From: Bacillota bacterium
Lineage (GTDB): Bacteria; Bacillota; Clostridia; Tissierellales; Peptoniphilaceae
Assembly (NCBI GenBank): GCA_023393715.1
Contig: JAEXCD010000029.1
Location: 1-37,877, forward strand
Direction: 5' to 3'
Length of the DNA: 37,877 nucleotides
Position 1 is the first letter of the stretch. The number at the start of each line of letters is the position of its first letter. The notes beneath the pieces were generated by a model, which was not told the DNA's origin, did not search any database, and saw only the letters and a program-made list of their open reading frames with translations. The translations under genes were made by a program, and so were the position numbers. Of the stretch, positions 8,287 through 15,859 are shown one piece after another.

Positions 8287-9349
8287 AGGTATCGCTGCAC
8301 CCCCTCACCTCGGCCTTCGGGATTCGTCCCGTAATGGCAAAATATTTTCCAAGGCGTCCGCAGGGACAGTCGTCTTCTCCGAGGAGGACGCCCATATCTT
8401 CCGTCAGCAGGGAATGTCCGGGATACGAGCCCGGCAGCGGCGAAAGAACCTGCACCACGCCGTGCTCCCCTACGGCACAGGGCTCAAAATTTTCCGGATT
8501 GCGCACGACGACGTCCGAAAATATGCTCGCGTGCAAATGCCCCTCCGGGCATTCCATGTAGATGCAGCCCGTCTGCTCCGCCATCCCGTAATAATTGCTC
8601 ACGCGCGTAATGCCCGTCGCCGCTTCCACTCGCGCCTTGAACTCCTCCGGCGATACGGCTTCGTTGATGAGATTTTTCCACCCGCCGCCGTGAATCAGAA
8701 TCCCCTGAGGGATCGACAGCGTGATCTTTTTTTCCTCTAATACGCGCAAAAAATGCTTGAAAATAATAAACGTAAAGCCAAATAAAAAGACCGGACCGCC
8801 CGCATGCTCTGCTAAAAACGACTGCACGGCGTCCAGATCCAGTTCCATATTTTCGTCCAATGCGTAGCACGTTTTGGACGCCATCAGTGAAAAACCCAAA
8901 ATTCCCGCGCCGCGCGCCGAAAACATTTTGCGGTCGCGGAGCGTTTTTTTTGTATCGAGCACGAGATAAGGGATGCGCTCCTCTCCGACGAAGTCCGAAA
9001 CAATGCGGTACAGCACCTTCTGCTGATTGGCTGCGGTTTCCGCATCCAGAAAAATACGGGATACGCTTTGTCCCGTCGTTCCCGAGGAGGTCAGCGTCTT
9101 AAAAACGTCCTCTTCGGCAACGCTCTGAAGCTCCCGTTCCTTAAAAATGGACACCGGAAGCGCCGGTACGCTTTCCGCCGTCAGCCTTGCCCCCTCCGGC
9201 ACTCCGAAGGCACGCAGCAGTCTGCCGTATTCCGCGCAATGCGTCCGGTGAAACTGCGTTCGCTCACTCATTGTCTCGGCGTACAGCGCCGCCTTTTGCT
9301 CCTTATTCAGCGAATACGGCTTTTTCTGAAGCAACGACGTCAAATCCAT
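8276..9349 (-). CDS. LuxE-type acyl-protein synthetase
   Basis: Adenylate-forming enzyme that activates a carboxylic acid and hands the acyl group to its LuxC partner. The 357-residue product has TLTSSGTTGQ (85-94), NYYGMAEQTG (252-261), LTEDMG and the C-terminal GRLGKYFAITGR...AEVRGCSDT. Cys351 in that tail sits where LuxE proteins carry the acylated cysteine. The open frame extends to 9382, but the ATG at 9349 has GGAGGGG upstream and is preferred. It is adjacent to and overlaps the LuxC-like gene. The genome segment has a second, unrelated adenylating enzyme (5667-7091), so two different acids, or two steps, may be activated. Confidence 0.88.
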   Translation of the reverse strand: MDLTSLLQKKPYSLNKEQKAALYAETMSERTQFHRTHCAEYGRLLRAFGVPEGARLTAESVPALPVSIFKERELQSVAEEDVFKTLTSSGTTGQSVSRIFLDAETAANQQKVLYRIVSDFVGEERIPYLVLDTKKTLRDRKMFSARGAGILGFSLMASKTCYALDENMELDLDAVQSFLAEHAGGPVFLFGFTFIIFKHFLRVLEEKKITLSIPQGILIHGGGWKNLINEAVSPEEFKARVEAATGITRVSNYYGMAEQTGCIYMECPEGHLHASIFSDVVVRNPENFEPCAVGEHGVVQVLSPLPGSYPGHSLLTEDMGVLLGEDDCPCGRLGKYFAITGRIPKAEVRGCSDTYEG

Positions 9350-9409
9350 AAGCCCCTCCATTCGCTCTTTCCTGCGATTCATATACCGTCTTCCCCAAAT
9401 CGCCGCGTG

Positions 9410-10036
9410 TTACGACAGCACATAGGGATCACCATGCCCCGGATAGATGTTCAGTCCCTTCGGCAATCGGGCCAAAAAGGGCTCCGTGATCTCGCGGTAA
9501 TCCGATTCGCTTCCTCCCGGCAGGCGCAGGATCACCTCCCGATTCGGAAGCAGATAATCTCCCGAAAAAAAATGCTGCTCGTCGACGAAAATCCCCGCAC
9601 TGCCCGGCGTATGTCCCGGAAGGGACACGAACCGAAATTCGTGTCCCCTCCAGAAAAACGCACAGGTTTCATGATAGAGAATATCCGCTGGCCGGCAGAC
9701 AAAGGGCGGGTAGGTAATGCCGGGATGACCGGAAAAGGTGAGATACACCTCCATCATCGACGACATGTTCAGCCGCTTATTCTGAATTCCCGCATTGCAA
9801 ACGTCATTGACCAGCACTCTGGCCTGTGGATAGGCCGCCCGAAGGGGCTCCAGACCGAGCATGTGGTCGCAGTGCTCATGCGTTAATAATATCCACTCCG
9901 GATTCCAGCCTCGTTCCCGAAGCAACGCGATCGGCTCCGTCGGATCGTTGGGATCGATGACGATACACGCCCCTTCCTCCGCCAGATAGTACGAATTGCT
10001 TTCGGTGATCGGATCCGTCCATCTTGCAATATCCAC
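9410..10036 (-). CDS. Metallo-beta-lactamase-fold hydrolase (glyoxalase II-like)
   Basis: Probable zinc hydrolase of 208 residues acting on a thioester or similar bond. It shows THEHCDH (52-58), PGHTPGSAGIF, FSGDYL and a C-terminal YPGHGDP, the full HxHxDH plus His, Asp and His set. It starts with GTG at 10036, 9 bases after the ACP stop, with only a weak Shine-Dalgarno, so translation may depend on coupling to the ACP gene. Next to a carrier protein, a proofreading or product-releasing thioesterase is a reasonable guess, but this family is catalytically broad and the substrate is not shown. Confidence 0.82.
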   Translation of the reverse strand: MDIARWTDPITESNSYYLAEEGACIVIDPNDPTEPIALLRERGWNPEWILLTHEHCDHMLGLEPLRAAYPQARVLVNDVCNAGIQNKRLNMSSMMEVYLTFSGHPGITYPPFVCRPADILYHETCAFFWRGHEFRFVSLPGHTPGSAGIFVDEQHFFSGDYLLPNREVILRLPGGSESDYREITEPFLARLPKGLNIYPGHGDPYVLS

Positions 10037-10045
10037 CGCAGGATC

Positions 10046-10282
10046 TCAGATTTCTACGCCGTACTTTTCGAGAATCTCTTTTCCCTTTTCAAACGTGGAA
10101 AACTCCAATACATCCATCGTACTGAAGCTGACCTTGAAGGTCTCCTCAACCAGGCTGACCAGATCCATGTGCCCTACGGAGTCCCATTCCTTAATTCCAC
10201 GATATTTCAGCGTCGGAATGTCTTCCTTGCTGATCGGAAAGCTTCTCAAAAAGATTTGTTCGAATTTCTCAAGATTTGTCAT
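10046..10282 (-). CDS. Acyl carrier protein
   Basis: Small acidic four-helix carrier of 78 residues. The phosphopantetheine attachment motif is DSVGHMDL with Ser35, in the usual position after helix I. It is not the typical fatty-acid AcpP (which has DSLDTVEL): the WDSVGHM form is that of dedicated carriers in accessory pathways. AAGGTA lies before the ATG. It opens the cassette MBL hydrolase, LuxE, LuxC, ligase, and follows abfT after 59 bases with no terminator visible. The phosphopantetheinyl transferase at 4967-5482 is the likely activator. Confidence 0.88.
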   Translation of the reverse strand: MTNLEKFEQIFLRSFPISKEDIPTLKYRGIKEWDSVGHMDLVSLVEETFKVSFSTMDVLEFSTFEKGKEILEKYGVEI

Positions 10283-10341
10283 TACCTTCTCCTCATTTCG
10301 ACAGATTCTTGCGGCTCATCCTCGAATCCTGCATTCTCTTC

Positions 10342-11640
10342 TTAGAATTCGCAGTGGAAGCGCTTCTCAAATTCCGCTTTCAATTCTTCGCGGAAATCCG
10401 GGTGTGCAATGTTGATCAGATTACGAGCACGCTGTTTGAGGGTTTCTCCCTTCAGGTGGGCAACGCCATACTCCGTGACGATATAGTCCACGTCATTGCG
10501 GCTGGTCGTGACCGCAGCGCCTTCATCGAGCAGCGGAACGATCTTGGAGATCTTGCCCTTTACGGTCGACGGCATTGCCATAATGGAAACGCCGCCCTTG
10601 CTGGCCGATGCGCCGCGCACGAAATCAACCTGTCCGCCCACGCCGGAGATCTGCTTCAGTCCGATCGTCTCCGATGCGACCTGACCCATCAAATCGACCT
10701 GTACGCAGGAGTTTACGGAAATCAGGTTGTCGTTCTGAGCGATGACGTACGGATTATTGACATAGTCCACCGGTCTCATATCGACATCCGGATTGTGATT
10801 TACAAAGTCATACAGCTTCTTGGTGCCCATTAAGAATGCTACCACAAATTTTCCCGGATGCAATGTTTTTTTGCTGTTATTGACAACACCGGCATTGGCC
10901 AGCTCGACCACGCCGTCCGAGAACATTTCGGAGTGAATTCCGAGGTCCTTCTTGTCCTTCAGGAAGAGAAGAACGGCATCCGGAATCGCGCCGATTCCCA
11001 GCTGCAGCGTAGCGCCATCCGGAATCAGCGAAGCGCAGTTCTCGCCGATCGCTTTTTCGATCTCACCGATCTTCGGCGGTGCAAGCTCGATCAGCGGGCA
11101 GTCATACTCGACGATGCAGTCCAGATCCTCGACCGAGACAGTGCTGTTCGGACCCGTCCAGGGCATCTCTTTGTTGACCTGGGCGATAACGAGCTTCGCC
11201 GACTTGATCGCTTCCTGCGTATAATCGACCGATACGCCCAGAGAGCACATGCCGTTTTCGTCCGGCGGCGTGACGGTTACGCGCGCGACGTCGATCGGCA
11301 GTGTGGTATGGAATAAACGGGGAATTTCAAAGAAAAAGCTCGGGGTATAGTCGCCGCGGCCCGATGCAACAGCTTCACGCGTACTTCCGCCGACGAACAA
11401 TGCATTGTGACGGAAATTCTTCGCATACTCCGGCTGGCAGTATTCGCCCTTACCCATTGCGACCATGTGGACGATCTCAACGTTTTCGTATGCGTCAGCA
11501 TTTGCCACCATCGCGTCTACTAAGTGCATCGGTTCGCCACAGGCGTGTGCCAACACAACTCGATCGCCGGATTTGATCTTCTTCACGGCTTCTTCTGCGG
11601 TCGTCAAATGTTCTTGATAATAAGCTTTCCAATCTGACAT
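10342..11640 (-). CDS. abfT: 4-hydroxybutyrate CoA-transferase
   Basis: Transfers CoA from acetyl-CoA (or another acyl-CoA) to 4-hydroxybutyrate in the cytoplasm. The 432 residues match the AbfT/Cat2 family in length. IHSEMFSDG places the catalytic glutamate at residue 238, the same number as in the Clostridium aminobutyricum enzyme, and the LQLGIGAIPDAV glycine-rich strand is present. Shine-Dalgarno AAAGGAG lies 9 bases before the ATG. It sits 43 bases after the FabZ-like fusion gene and two genes after abfD, so product (4-hydroxybutyryl-CoA) and next enzyme are encoded together. Other short hydroxy- or fatty acids may also be used by this family. Confidence 0.92.
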   Translation of the reverse strand: MSDWKAYYQEHLTTAEEAVKKIKSGDRVVLAHACGEPMHLVDAMVANADAYENVEIVHMVAMGKGEYCQPEYAKNFRHNALFVGGSTREAVASGRGDYTPSFFFEIPRLFHTTLPIDVARVTVTPPDENGMCSLGVSVDYTQEAIKSAKLVIAQVNKEMPWTGPNSTVSVEDLDCIVEYDCPLIELAPPKIGEIEKAIGENCASLIPDGATLQLGIGAIPDAVLLFLKDKKDLGIHSEMFSDGVVELANAGVVNNSKKTLHPGKFVVAFLMGTKKLYDFVNHNPDVDMRPVDYVNNPYVIAQNDNLISVNSCVQVDLMGQVASETIGLKQISGVGGQVDFVRGASASKGGVSIMAMPSTVKGKISKIVPLLDEGAAVTTSRNDVDYIVTEYGVAHLKGETLKQRARNLINIAHPDFREELKAEFEKRFHCEF

Positions 11641-11683
11641 AACAACATACTCCTTTTTTTATTTTTTTACTGTGCCCTTCAAC

Positions 11684-12406
11684 TCACCGTAAAGCAAGAA
11701 TCACTTCTGCATCGGCCATTAGCTCGCCTTCCACAAAAACTTGTCCACGGCAGGTCGCCCAGCCCAGCTCAAACCGTTCCTCCTGAAGCGTCCCATAGAT
11801 TTCCATGACCGCTCCGGGTTCAATGATTTTTCGAAAATTCGCCTTGCGAATGCCCATAAACAAGGGTGTTTTCCCCCGATACCGCTCCAACGAAAGCAAC
11901 AGAATATCCGCTGCCTGCGCAATCGCTTCAACGGTCAGGGCGCCCGGAAATACCGGCTTCTCCGGGAAGTGCCCCCGAAACACGTCCAGATCCCTGCGCA
12001 CCTCATACGTCGCCGTCACCTCAACCCCCGGAATGAGCTTTTTCACGGAGTCAATAAACAGCATCGGTTCCCGGTGCGGCAAAATCGCTTTTACCTCATC
12101 CGGTGTAAGCGTGCATTCCTCTTTTTCCGCCAACGCGTTTTTCAGAAAATCGCGGGTGGGCAGCAGATCCTCCCAGCCCCGCACGCGCGCCATATGTCCC
12201 GACGGCACCGCGATGTCGTCCGTCCTCGCACAGTCGGTCATGCACCCTGCAACGACCACTACCGCCGGATACGCCGTACCCGACTGCGCCGTTACGAACT
12301 CGACCTCCGGCAGCAAGGCCGCCAGACGCTTGATCACGGCTACGCGGTCATATCGGGGATTGCAGCCTCCGCAATAGCGAACGCCGACCTGAACCTTATT
12401 GCTCAT
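11684..12406 (-). CDS. Fusion of a four-cysteine domain and a FabZ-like hot-dog dehydratase domain
   Basis: Two parts can be seen in 240 residues. Residues 1-95 have a YCGGCNPRYD motif (Cys12, Cys15) and AGCMTDC (Cys55, Cys59), a pattern that could bind a metal or Fe-S cluster or form a redox pair; I do not recognise a characterised family. Residues 100-240 are a hot-dog domain with PHREPMLFID, GHFPEKPVFPGAL (catalytic His146) and VEAIAQ (Glu160), the FabZ 3-hydroxyacyl dehydratase active site. The gene starts within the nifU-like gene (11-base overlap) and precedes abfT. A role in handling hydroxyacyl thioesters of the 4-hydroxybutyrate or ACP pathway is an inference. A thioesterase-like or structural function is possible. 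Confidence 0.8.
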   Translation of the reverse strand: MSNKVQVGVRYCGGCNPRYDRVAVIKRLAALLPEVEFVTAQSGTAYPAVVVVAGCMTDCARTDDIAVPSGHMARVRGWEDLLPTRDFLKNALAEKEECTLTPDEVKAILPHREPMLFIDSVKKLIPGVEVTATYEVRRDLDVFRGHFPEKPVFPGALTVEAIAQAADILLLSLERYRGKTPLFMGIRKANFRKIIEPGAVMEIYGTLQEERFELGWATCRGQVFVEGELMADAEVILALR

Positions 12407-12680
12407 GGCGCATCTTCAACAGCTCGCGTGCCTGGTTCATCAGATCTTCGTTGACCTCATTGACCAGGACGGCCTGCTTTACTTCGGGCATATGCTCCGC
12501 AAGCTCGCCCTGAATCAACTCTTCCGTCGTTAAATCGGCTGCCGGGCATCCTGAACACTGCCCCTGCAGCTTGAAACGGAGAATACCGTCCGTAAAGTCC
12601 AACACCTGCATATCGCCGCCATGTGCTTTCAAGAGTGGACGCACGTATTCGTCCAACACCTTTTCCAATTCATCGTACAC
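12396..12680 (-). CDS. NifU C-terminal-domain Fe-S scaffold protein
   Basis: Small NifU/Nfu-type protein of 94 residues that carries Fe-S clusters to client enzymes. The defining motif is GQCSGCPAA with Cys42 and Cys45. The start is a GTG with AAGGAG 9 bases upstream. It is sandwiched between abfD, whose product needs a [4Fe-4S] cluster, and the cysteine-rich fusion protein, so dedicated cluster delivery to one of them is a plausible inference. Its stop overlaps the next gene by 11 bases. Confidence 0.88.
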   Translation of the reverse strand: MYDELEKVLDEYVRPLLKAHGGDMQVLDFTDGILRFKLQGQCSGCPAADLTTEELIQGELAEHMPEVKQAVLVNEVNEDLMNQARELLKMRHEQ

Positions 12681-12710
12681 GGTGGAGCTCTCCTTATCTG
12701 TTCCTCAGAT

Positions 12711-12745
12711 AAATCGAGGGGCGGCGGAACCCCGCCGCCCCTCGA
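12711..12745 (-). terminator. Strong GC hairpin between abfD and the nifU-like gene
   Basis: A perfect 14-base stem (12714-12727 with 12732-12745) with a 4-base loop. Only TTT follows on the minus strand, so this may be a partial terminator or an mRNA-stabilising 3' end that lets abfD be made in excess over the downstream genes. Confidence 0.6.
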
Positions 12746-12775
12746 ATCTTCTTTTCTTACGATCGTAACGAGCGA

Positions 12776-14230
12776 TTACTCTTCGATGTGTGCGATCGCC
12801 TTCGCCAGTTCCTTCTTGTGTGCCAGATTGCCCTGACGGGAAATCATGATGCGCTGTGCCTGCGGCGATCCGGCGCCGTGCATGGACTCGGTACGATAGC
12901 CGACAGCTGCCGTGCCAAGAGACAGGTTCTCGATCAAACGCAGGATGCGGAGACGGTTCTCCGTGGAGACTGCATAGACGCCGCGCAGATACTTGTCGAT
13001 GACGGGCCCGAGCTTCGGATCACGGAAGTCCGCTTCGGACGGAGCCGTAACCATCAGACCACCGGCGATATCTTCAGCCAGGCGGACGATCTCATACGGG
13101 AAGCGCGTGACGTTCTGCTTGCAGACATTCGCCAGCAGCAGGTCGATCTGGTAGTTGCCGCTCTCCGTCGGAACACCTTCTGCCGAGCAAGCGATACCGC
13201 AGCAGAACAGCGTCTCGTTGAGGTGCGTCATTTCGATGAGCTTATCCTTTACGTGGCTCGCCTTGTTTGCGCCGTTGTAATCGGCAGCAACGGCCGCCGC
13301 ACCGATGAGGACATCGCCCACGCCGACCTTGCAGCCGCCGTAGCTCTGGCGATGATATCCGGCAAAGCGCTCAACGAGCATGCCGGCGAATTCGGTTTCG
13401 CCGTTCAGGAAGATGCGATCATTCGGAACAAATACGTGATCGAACACGGTCAAGGCTTCTACACCGCCAAATTCCGCGTTTCCGACGTCCATATTTCCAT
13501 AATTCTCCATCTTACGGGTGTCACAGCTCTGACGTCCGATGATCATGAACAGCCCCTTCGTGTCCAGAGGCACTGCGAAGGAGATCGCGTAGTCCTTGTC
13601 ATCCGGACCCATGGACTGCGTCGGCATGACGATGACTTCGTGGCTGTTGATGATACCGGTCTGGTGTGCCTTCGCACCGCAGACGACGACGCCGTCTTCA
13701 CGGCGCTCAACGACGCGCAGGAACATATCCGGATCATCCTGTGCATGCGGCGCCTTCGAACGGTCGCCCTTGACGTCCGTCATCGCGCCGTCCACCGTCA
13801 GGTCGTTCTCCTGGCAGTAGAACATGAACTTCTTGAAGTTCTCGTGATAGCTGGTGCCGTACTTCTTGTCGATTTCATAGGTGGTCGAATATTCAGCGTT
13901 AAACGCATCCATACCAACACAGCGCTGGAAGCAAGCGGCGGTCTTCTGACCGAGCAAACGCTGCATTTTAACCTTGTTTCTCAGGTCTTCCGTGCTGCGA
14001 TGAATATGTGTAAAGCGGTTGATGCGTTCACCCGTCTCCGGAGAAACAACCGTCATTAAATCCTGATACTCCGGCATCTGTGCCAGATCATATGTAGCGC
14101 GAACCGAATTCAGCGAAGGGCGAAGAATAGGATCGTCTACCGGATTCTCAACTCTCTTACCAAATTGGTAGATTTCCATATTAATTTTGCGGATACTCTC
14201 AATATACTGTTCACCAGTCATTAAAGTCAT
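12776..14230 (-). CDS. abfD: 4-hydroxybutyryl-CoA dehydratase / vinylacetyl-CoA isomerase
   Basis: FAD and [4Fe-4S] enzyme that dehydrates 4-hydroxybutyryl-CoA to crotonyl-CoA by a radical mechanism. The 484 residues include Cys100 and Cys104 (AACFQRCVG), His293 and Cys300 (GYHRQSYGGC), each one position later than the cluster ligands Cys99, Cys103, His292 and Cys299 of the C. aminobutyricum enzyme. The start ATG has GGAAG 8 bases upstream. The enzyme is oxygen sensitive, which points to an anaerobe. Its neighbours are a permease, an Fe-S scaffold and abfT, consistent with fermentation of 4-hydroxybutyrate or of its precursors (succinate, 4-aminobutyrate). No 4-hydroxybutyrate dehydrogenase lies in the window. 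Confidence 0.95.
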   Translation of the reverse strand: MTLMTGEQYIESIRKINMEIYQFGKRVENPVDDPILRPSLNSVRATYDLAQMPEYQDLMTVVSPETGERINRFTHIHRSTEDLRNKVKMQRLLGQKTAACFQRCVGMDAFNAEYSTTYEIDKKYGTSYHENFKKFMFYCQENDLTVDGAMTDVKGDRSKAPHAQDDPDMFLRVVERREDGVVVCGAKAHQTGIINSHEVIVMPTQSMGPDDKDYAISFAVPLDTKGLFMIIGRQSCDTRKMENYGNMDVGNAEFGGVEALTVFDHVFVPNDRIFLNGETEFAGMLVERFAGYHRQSYGGCKVGVGDVLIGAAAVAADYNGANKASHVKDKLIEMTHLNETLFCCGIACSAEGVPTESGNYQIDLLLANVCKQNVTRFPYEIVRLAEDIAGGLMVTAPSEADFRDPKLGPVIDKYLRGVYAVSTENRLRILRLIENLSLGTAAVGYRTESMHGAGSPQAQRIMISRQGNLAHKKELAKAIAHIEE

Positions 14231-14317
14231 GATATTACTTCCTTTCTTCGTTCGTAATGTTTTTCTGCAAGTGATTCATAATACGTGACTCGTTCTACAA
14301 AATCTAAGGTAAGATAG

Positions 14318-14337
14318 CACCTCCTTTCTATATAGAA
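14318..14337 (-). promoter_or_regulatory. Orphan Shine-Dalgarno next to a 12-base palindrome
   Basis: On the minus strand, TTCTATATAGAA (14337-14326), a perfect palindrome, runs straight into AAAGGAGGTGC (14328-14318), a near-perfect ribosome binding site. No ATG, GTG or TTG follows at a usable distance and the abfD start is about 90 bases on. This could be a remnant of a lost small gene, a ribosome standby site or a protein-binding site. Confidence 0.45.
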
Positions 14338-14381
14338 TCGCGTCCATACGCGTTAGGAATCTGCGAAACGCAACTTCCAAA

Positions 14382-14403
14382 ATGTAATTACGATGTAATT
14401 ACG
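14382..14403. repeat. 11-base tandem repeat with GTAATTAC palindromes
   Basis: ATGTAATTACG occurs twice in tandem (14382-14392 and 14393-14403), with the second copy covering the permease stop codon. Each copy contains the palindrome GTAATTAC, so equivalent faces are one helical turn apart. Possible operator for abfD; no function is proven. Confidence 0.5.
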
Positions 14404-15772
14404 CTCTCTCCGCCTTCTGCTTCTTTTCCAGCATGAGGAAGAAGAGAATCAAACCAACAACCAATCCCCAAGCAGCGCCGCGCGTTGCAAGAACCGCACC
14501 CATAACGCCGCAGATACCACGCTCAACATTGCTTGTACACATCGTCATCGCAAGCTGCGTGCAGATGTAGCCCTGTACCAATAGCGTCAACGACAGCGCA
14601 ACCGGCAGCACGGGCTGCAGCAGCGAGGAGAACGGCATAAATGCAACCGCAAAGAATGTCGTGATACGGAAGGAACCGCAGCCGCTATAGATCGAATCCA
14701 TGGCCTTTGGTCCTTCTTTATAACGCTGCGACACCGCAGCTGTAACGGCAGCCCACAAAGGTCCACACATCTGTGTGTACGCAGAACCCGACAACGCCAT
14801 AGCAACGTTACGGATACCGCTGATGAGGTTCGAGCGGTTCGCGTTAAAGTCGATCTTCTCGTCCTGACGAACCTCGTCCGCCTCAGTGATCAGCGCTTCC
14901 GAAGTGACGAAGTCACCGAACGCGATGATGTAGGTAACGACTGCTACCGGGATCGCCTTCATCCATACCTCTGCGCTCGGGAATCCGATCACAAACGGCG
15001 ACAGCTGGTTCCACATATTGCCGAATTCAGGCACCTTGAACAGCGGCCACCACTGTACATCCGGAACGGCGATTTCACCAGCCAGCGGTCCGACGATAAT
15101 CGCGATAATGATCGCGGGAAGCATGCCGAATTTACCAATCATATCGATGAACTTGTTCTTACGGCGCATTGCCGCCCAAATCGGACTGAACAGGCAGAAA
15201 TATGCGATCAATACACCGACGACAACCGAAACCGTGTATGTATCAAAGCGTCCGCCCGCCTTGAACTCACCGAGAACCGCAGCGATACCGCCGCCCATCA
15301 AAACACCTGCTTTTACAGAGTTCGGAACGATCTTGATCATCTTTCCGCCCAAACCAGTAATACCAAAAATGATAAAAATGAGACCCAAACAAACCTGAAC
15401 CGCAATCAACGCCTGCGTACGCGCCGGCCCGATTTCAAAGCCTTCCGTCAGGAACGCGGTGATCAGCGGAACTGCCGGAGTAACCCACCCAGGAACGACC
15501 GGGTCGCCGAGTAATACATGAATCGTATAGAAAAATCCGTTGACAATGACCATCGAAAGGGCAATGTCGTAGCTGACTCCAAGAACCTCGGTCAATACCG
15601 GAATCGCGCCCAAGCAAGTCGCGCACATAAAGAATGCCTGAAACATTTCCGGGAAGGACCATGCGTAGTGGACAATCGGTAAACGCACCTTAAAAATACC
15701 TAATTTCCAATACGGCTGTTCCTCACCATACTTACGATAGCGACTGTGGAAGTCTTTTTGTTCATTAGCCAT
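14399..15772 (-). CDS. Multi-pass membrane permease (NCS2/SLC23-like), probable carboxylate uptake
   Basis: Integral membrane transporter of 457 residues with about 12-13 hydrophobic segments and a short Lys-rich C-terminus (EKKQKAERA). Features include GDPVVPGWVTPAVPL near residue 90, a glycine-rich GVLMGGGIAAVLGEFKAGG, and FGDFVTSEALITEADEVR in the region where NCS2-type carriers keep conserved acidic residues. It is the first gene behind the sigma-54 promoter and precedes abfD by 168 bases, so 4-hydroxybutyrate or a related short acid is the likely substrate by context. By sequence alone it could be a purine, benzoate or sulfate-type carrier. GGGAGG precedes the ATG. Confidence 0.7.
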   Translation of the reverse strand: MANEQKDFHSRYRKYGEEQPYWKLGIFKVRLPIVHYAWSFPEMFQAFFMCATCLGAIPVLTEVLGVSYDIALSMVIVNGFFYTIHVLLGDPVVPGWVTPAVPLITAFLTEGFEIGPARTQALIAVQVCLGLIFIIFGITGLGGKMIKIVPNSVKAGVLMGGGIAAVLGEFKAGGRFDTYTVSVVVGVLIAYFCLFSPIWAAMRRKNKFIDMIGKFGMLPAIIIAIIVGPLAGEIAVPDVQWWPLFKVPEFGNMWNQLSPFVIGFPSAEVWMKAIPVAVVTYIIAFGDFVTSEALITEADEVRQDEKIDFNANRSNLISGIRNVAMALSGSAYTQMCGPLWAAVTAAVSQRYKEGPKAMDSIYSGCGSFRITTFFAVAFMPFSSLLQPVLPVALSLTLLVQGYICTQLAMTMCTSNVERGICGVMGAVLATRGAAWGLVVGLILFFLMLEKKQKAERA

Positions 15773-15819
15773 ACTGAGTTCCTCCCTACCTTATTCTTAT
15801 TATGGGTTTTCGCTTTTAG

Positions 15820-15831
15820 TGTCGGCCGACA
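15820..15831. promoter_or_regulatory. 12-base palindrome in the permease leader
   Basis: TGTCGGCCGACA is a perfect palindrome about 20-30 bases after the predicted sigma-54 transcription start and about 50 bases before the permease ATG. It could be an operator, but a palindrome of this length can also occur by chance in GC-rich DNA. Confidence 0.3.
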
Positions 15832-15859
15832 TGGATCTACTCACCTCATCTATATATTA

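Noticed and set aside
7102..9349. Bioluminescence (lux) operon
   Set aside because: luxA, luxB and luxD are absent; LuxC and LuxE families also serve other aldehyde-forming pathways.
12788..14059. Plus-strand open frame of 423 codons opposite abfD
   Set aside because: It lies fully antisense to a clearly identified enzyme. The translation has no family features, and it arises from codon bias of the real gene.
14338..14375. Hairpin with CGCG arms as permease terminator
   Set aside because: The stem is only about 4-5 bases and no T run follows.
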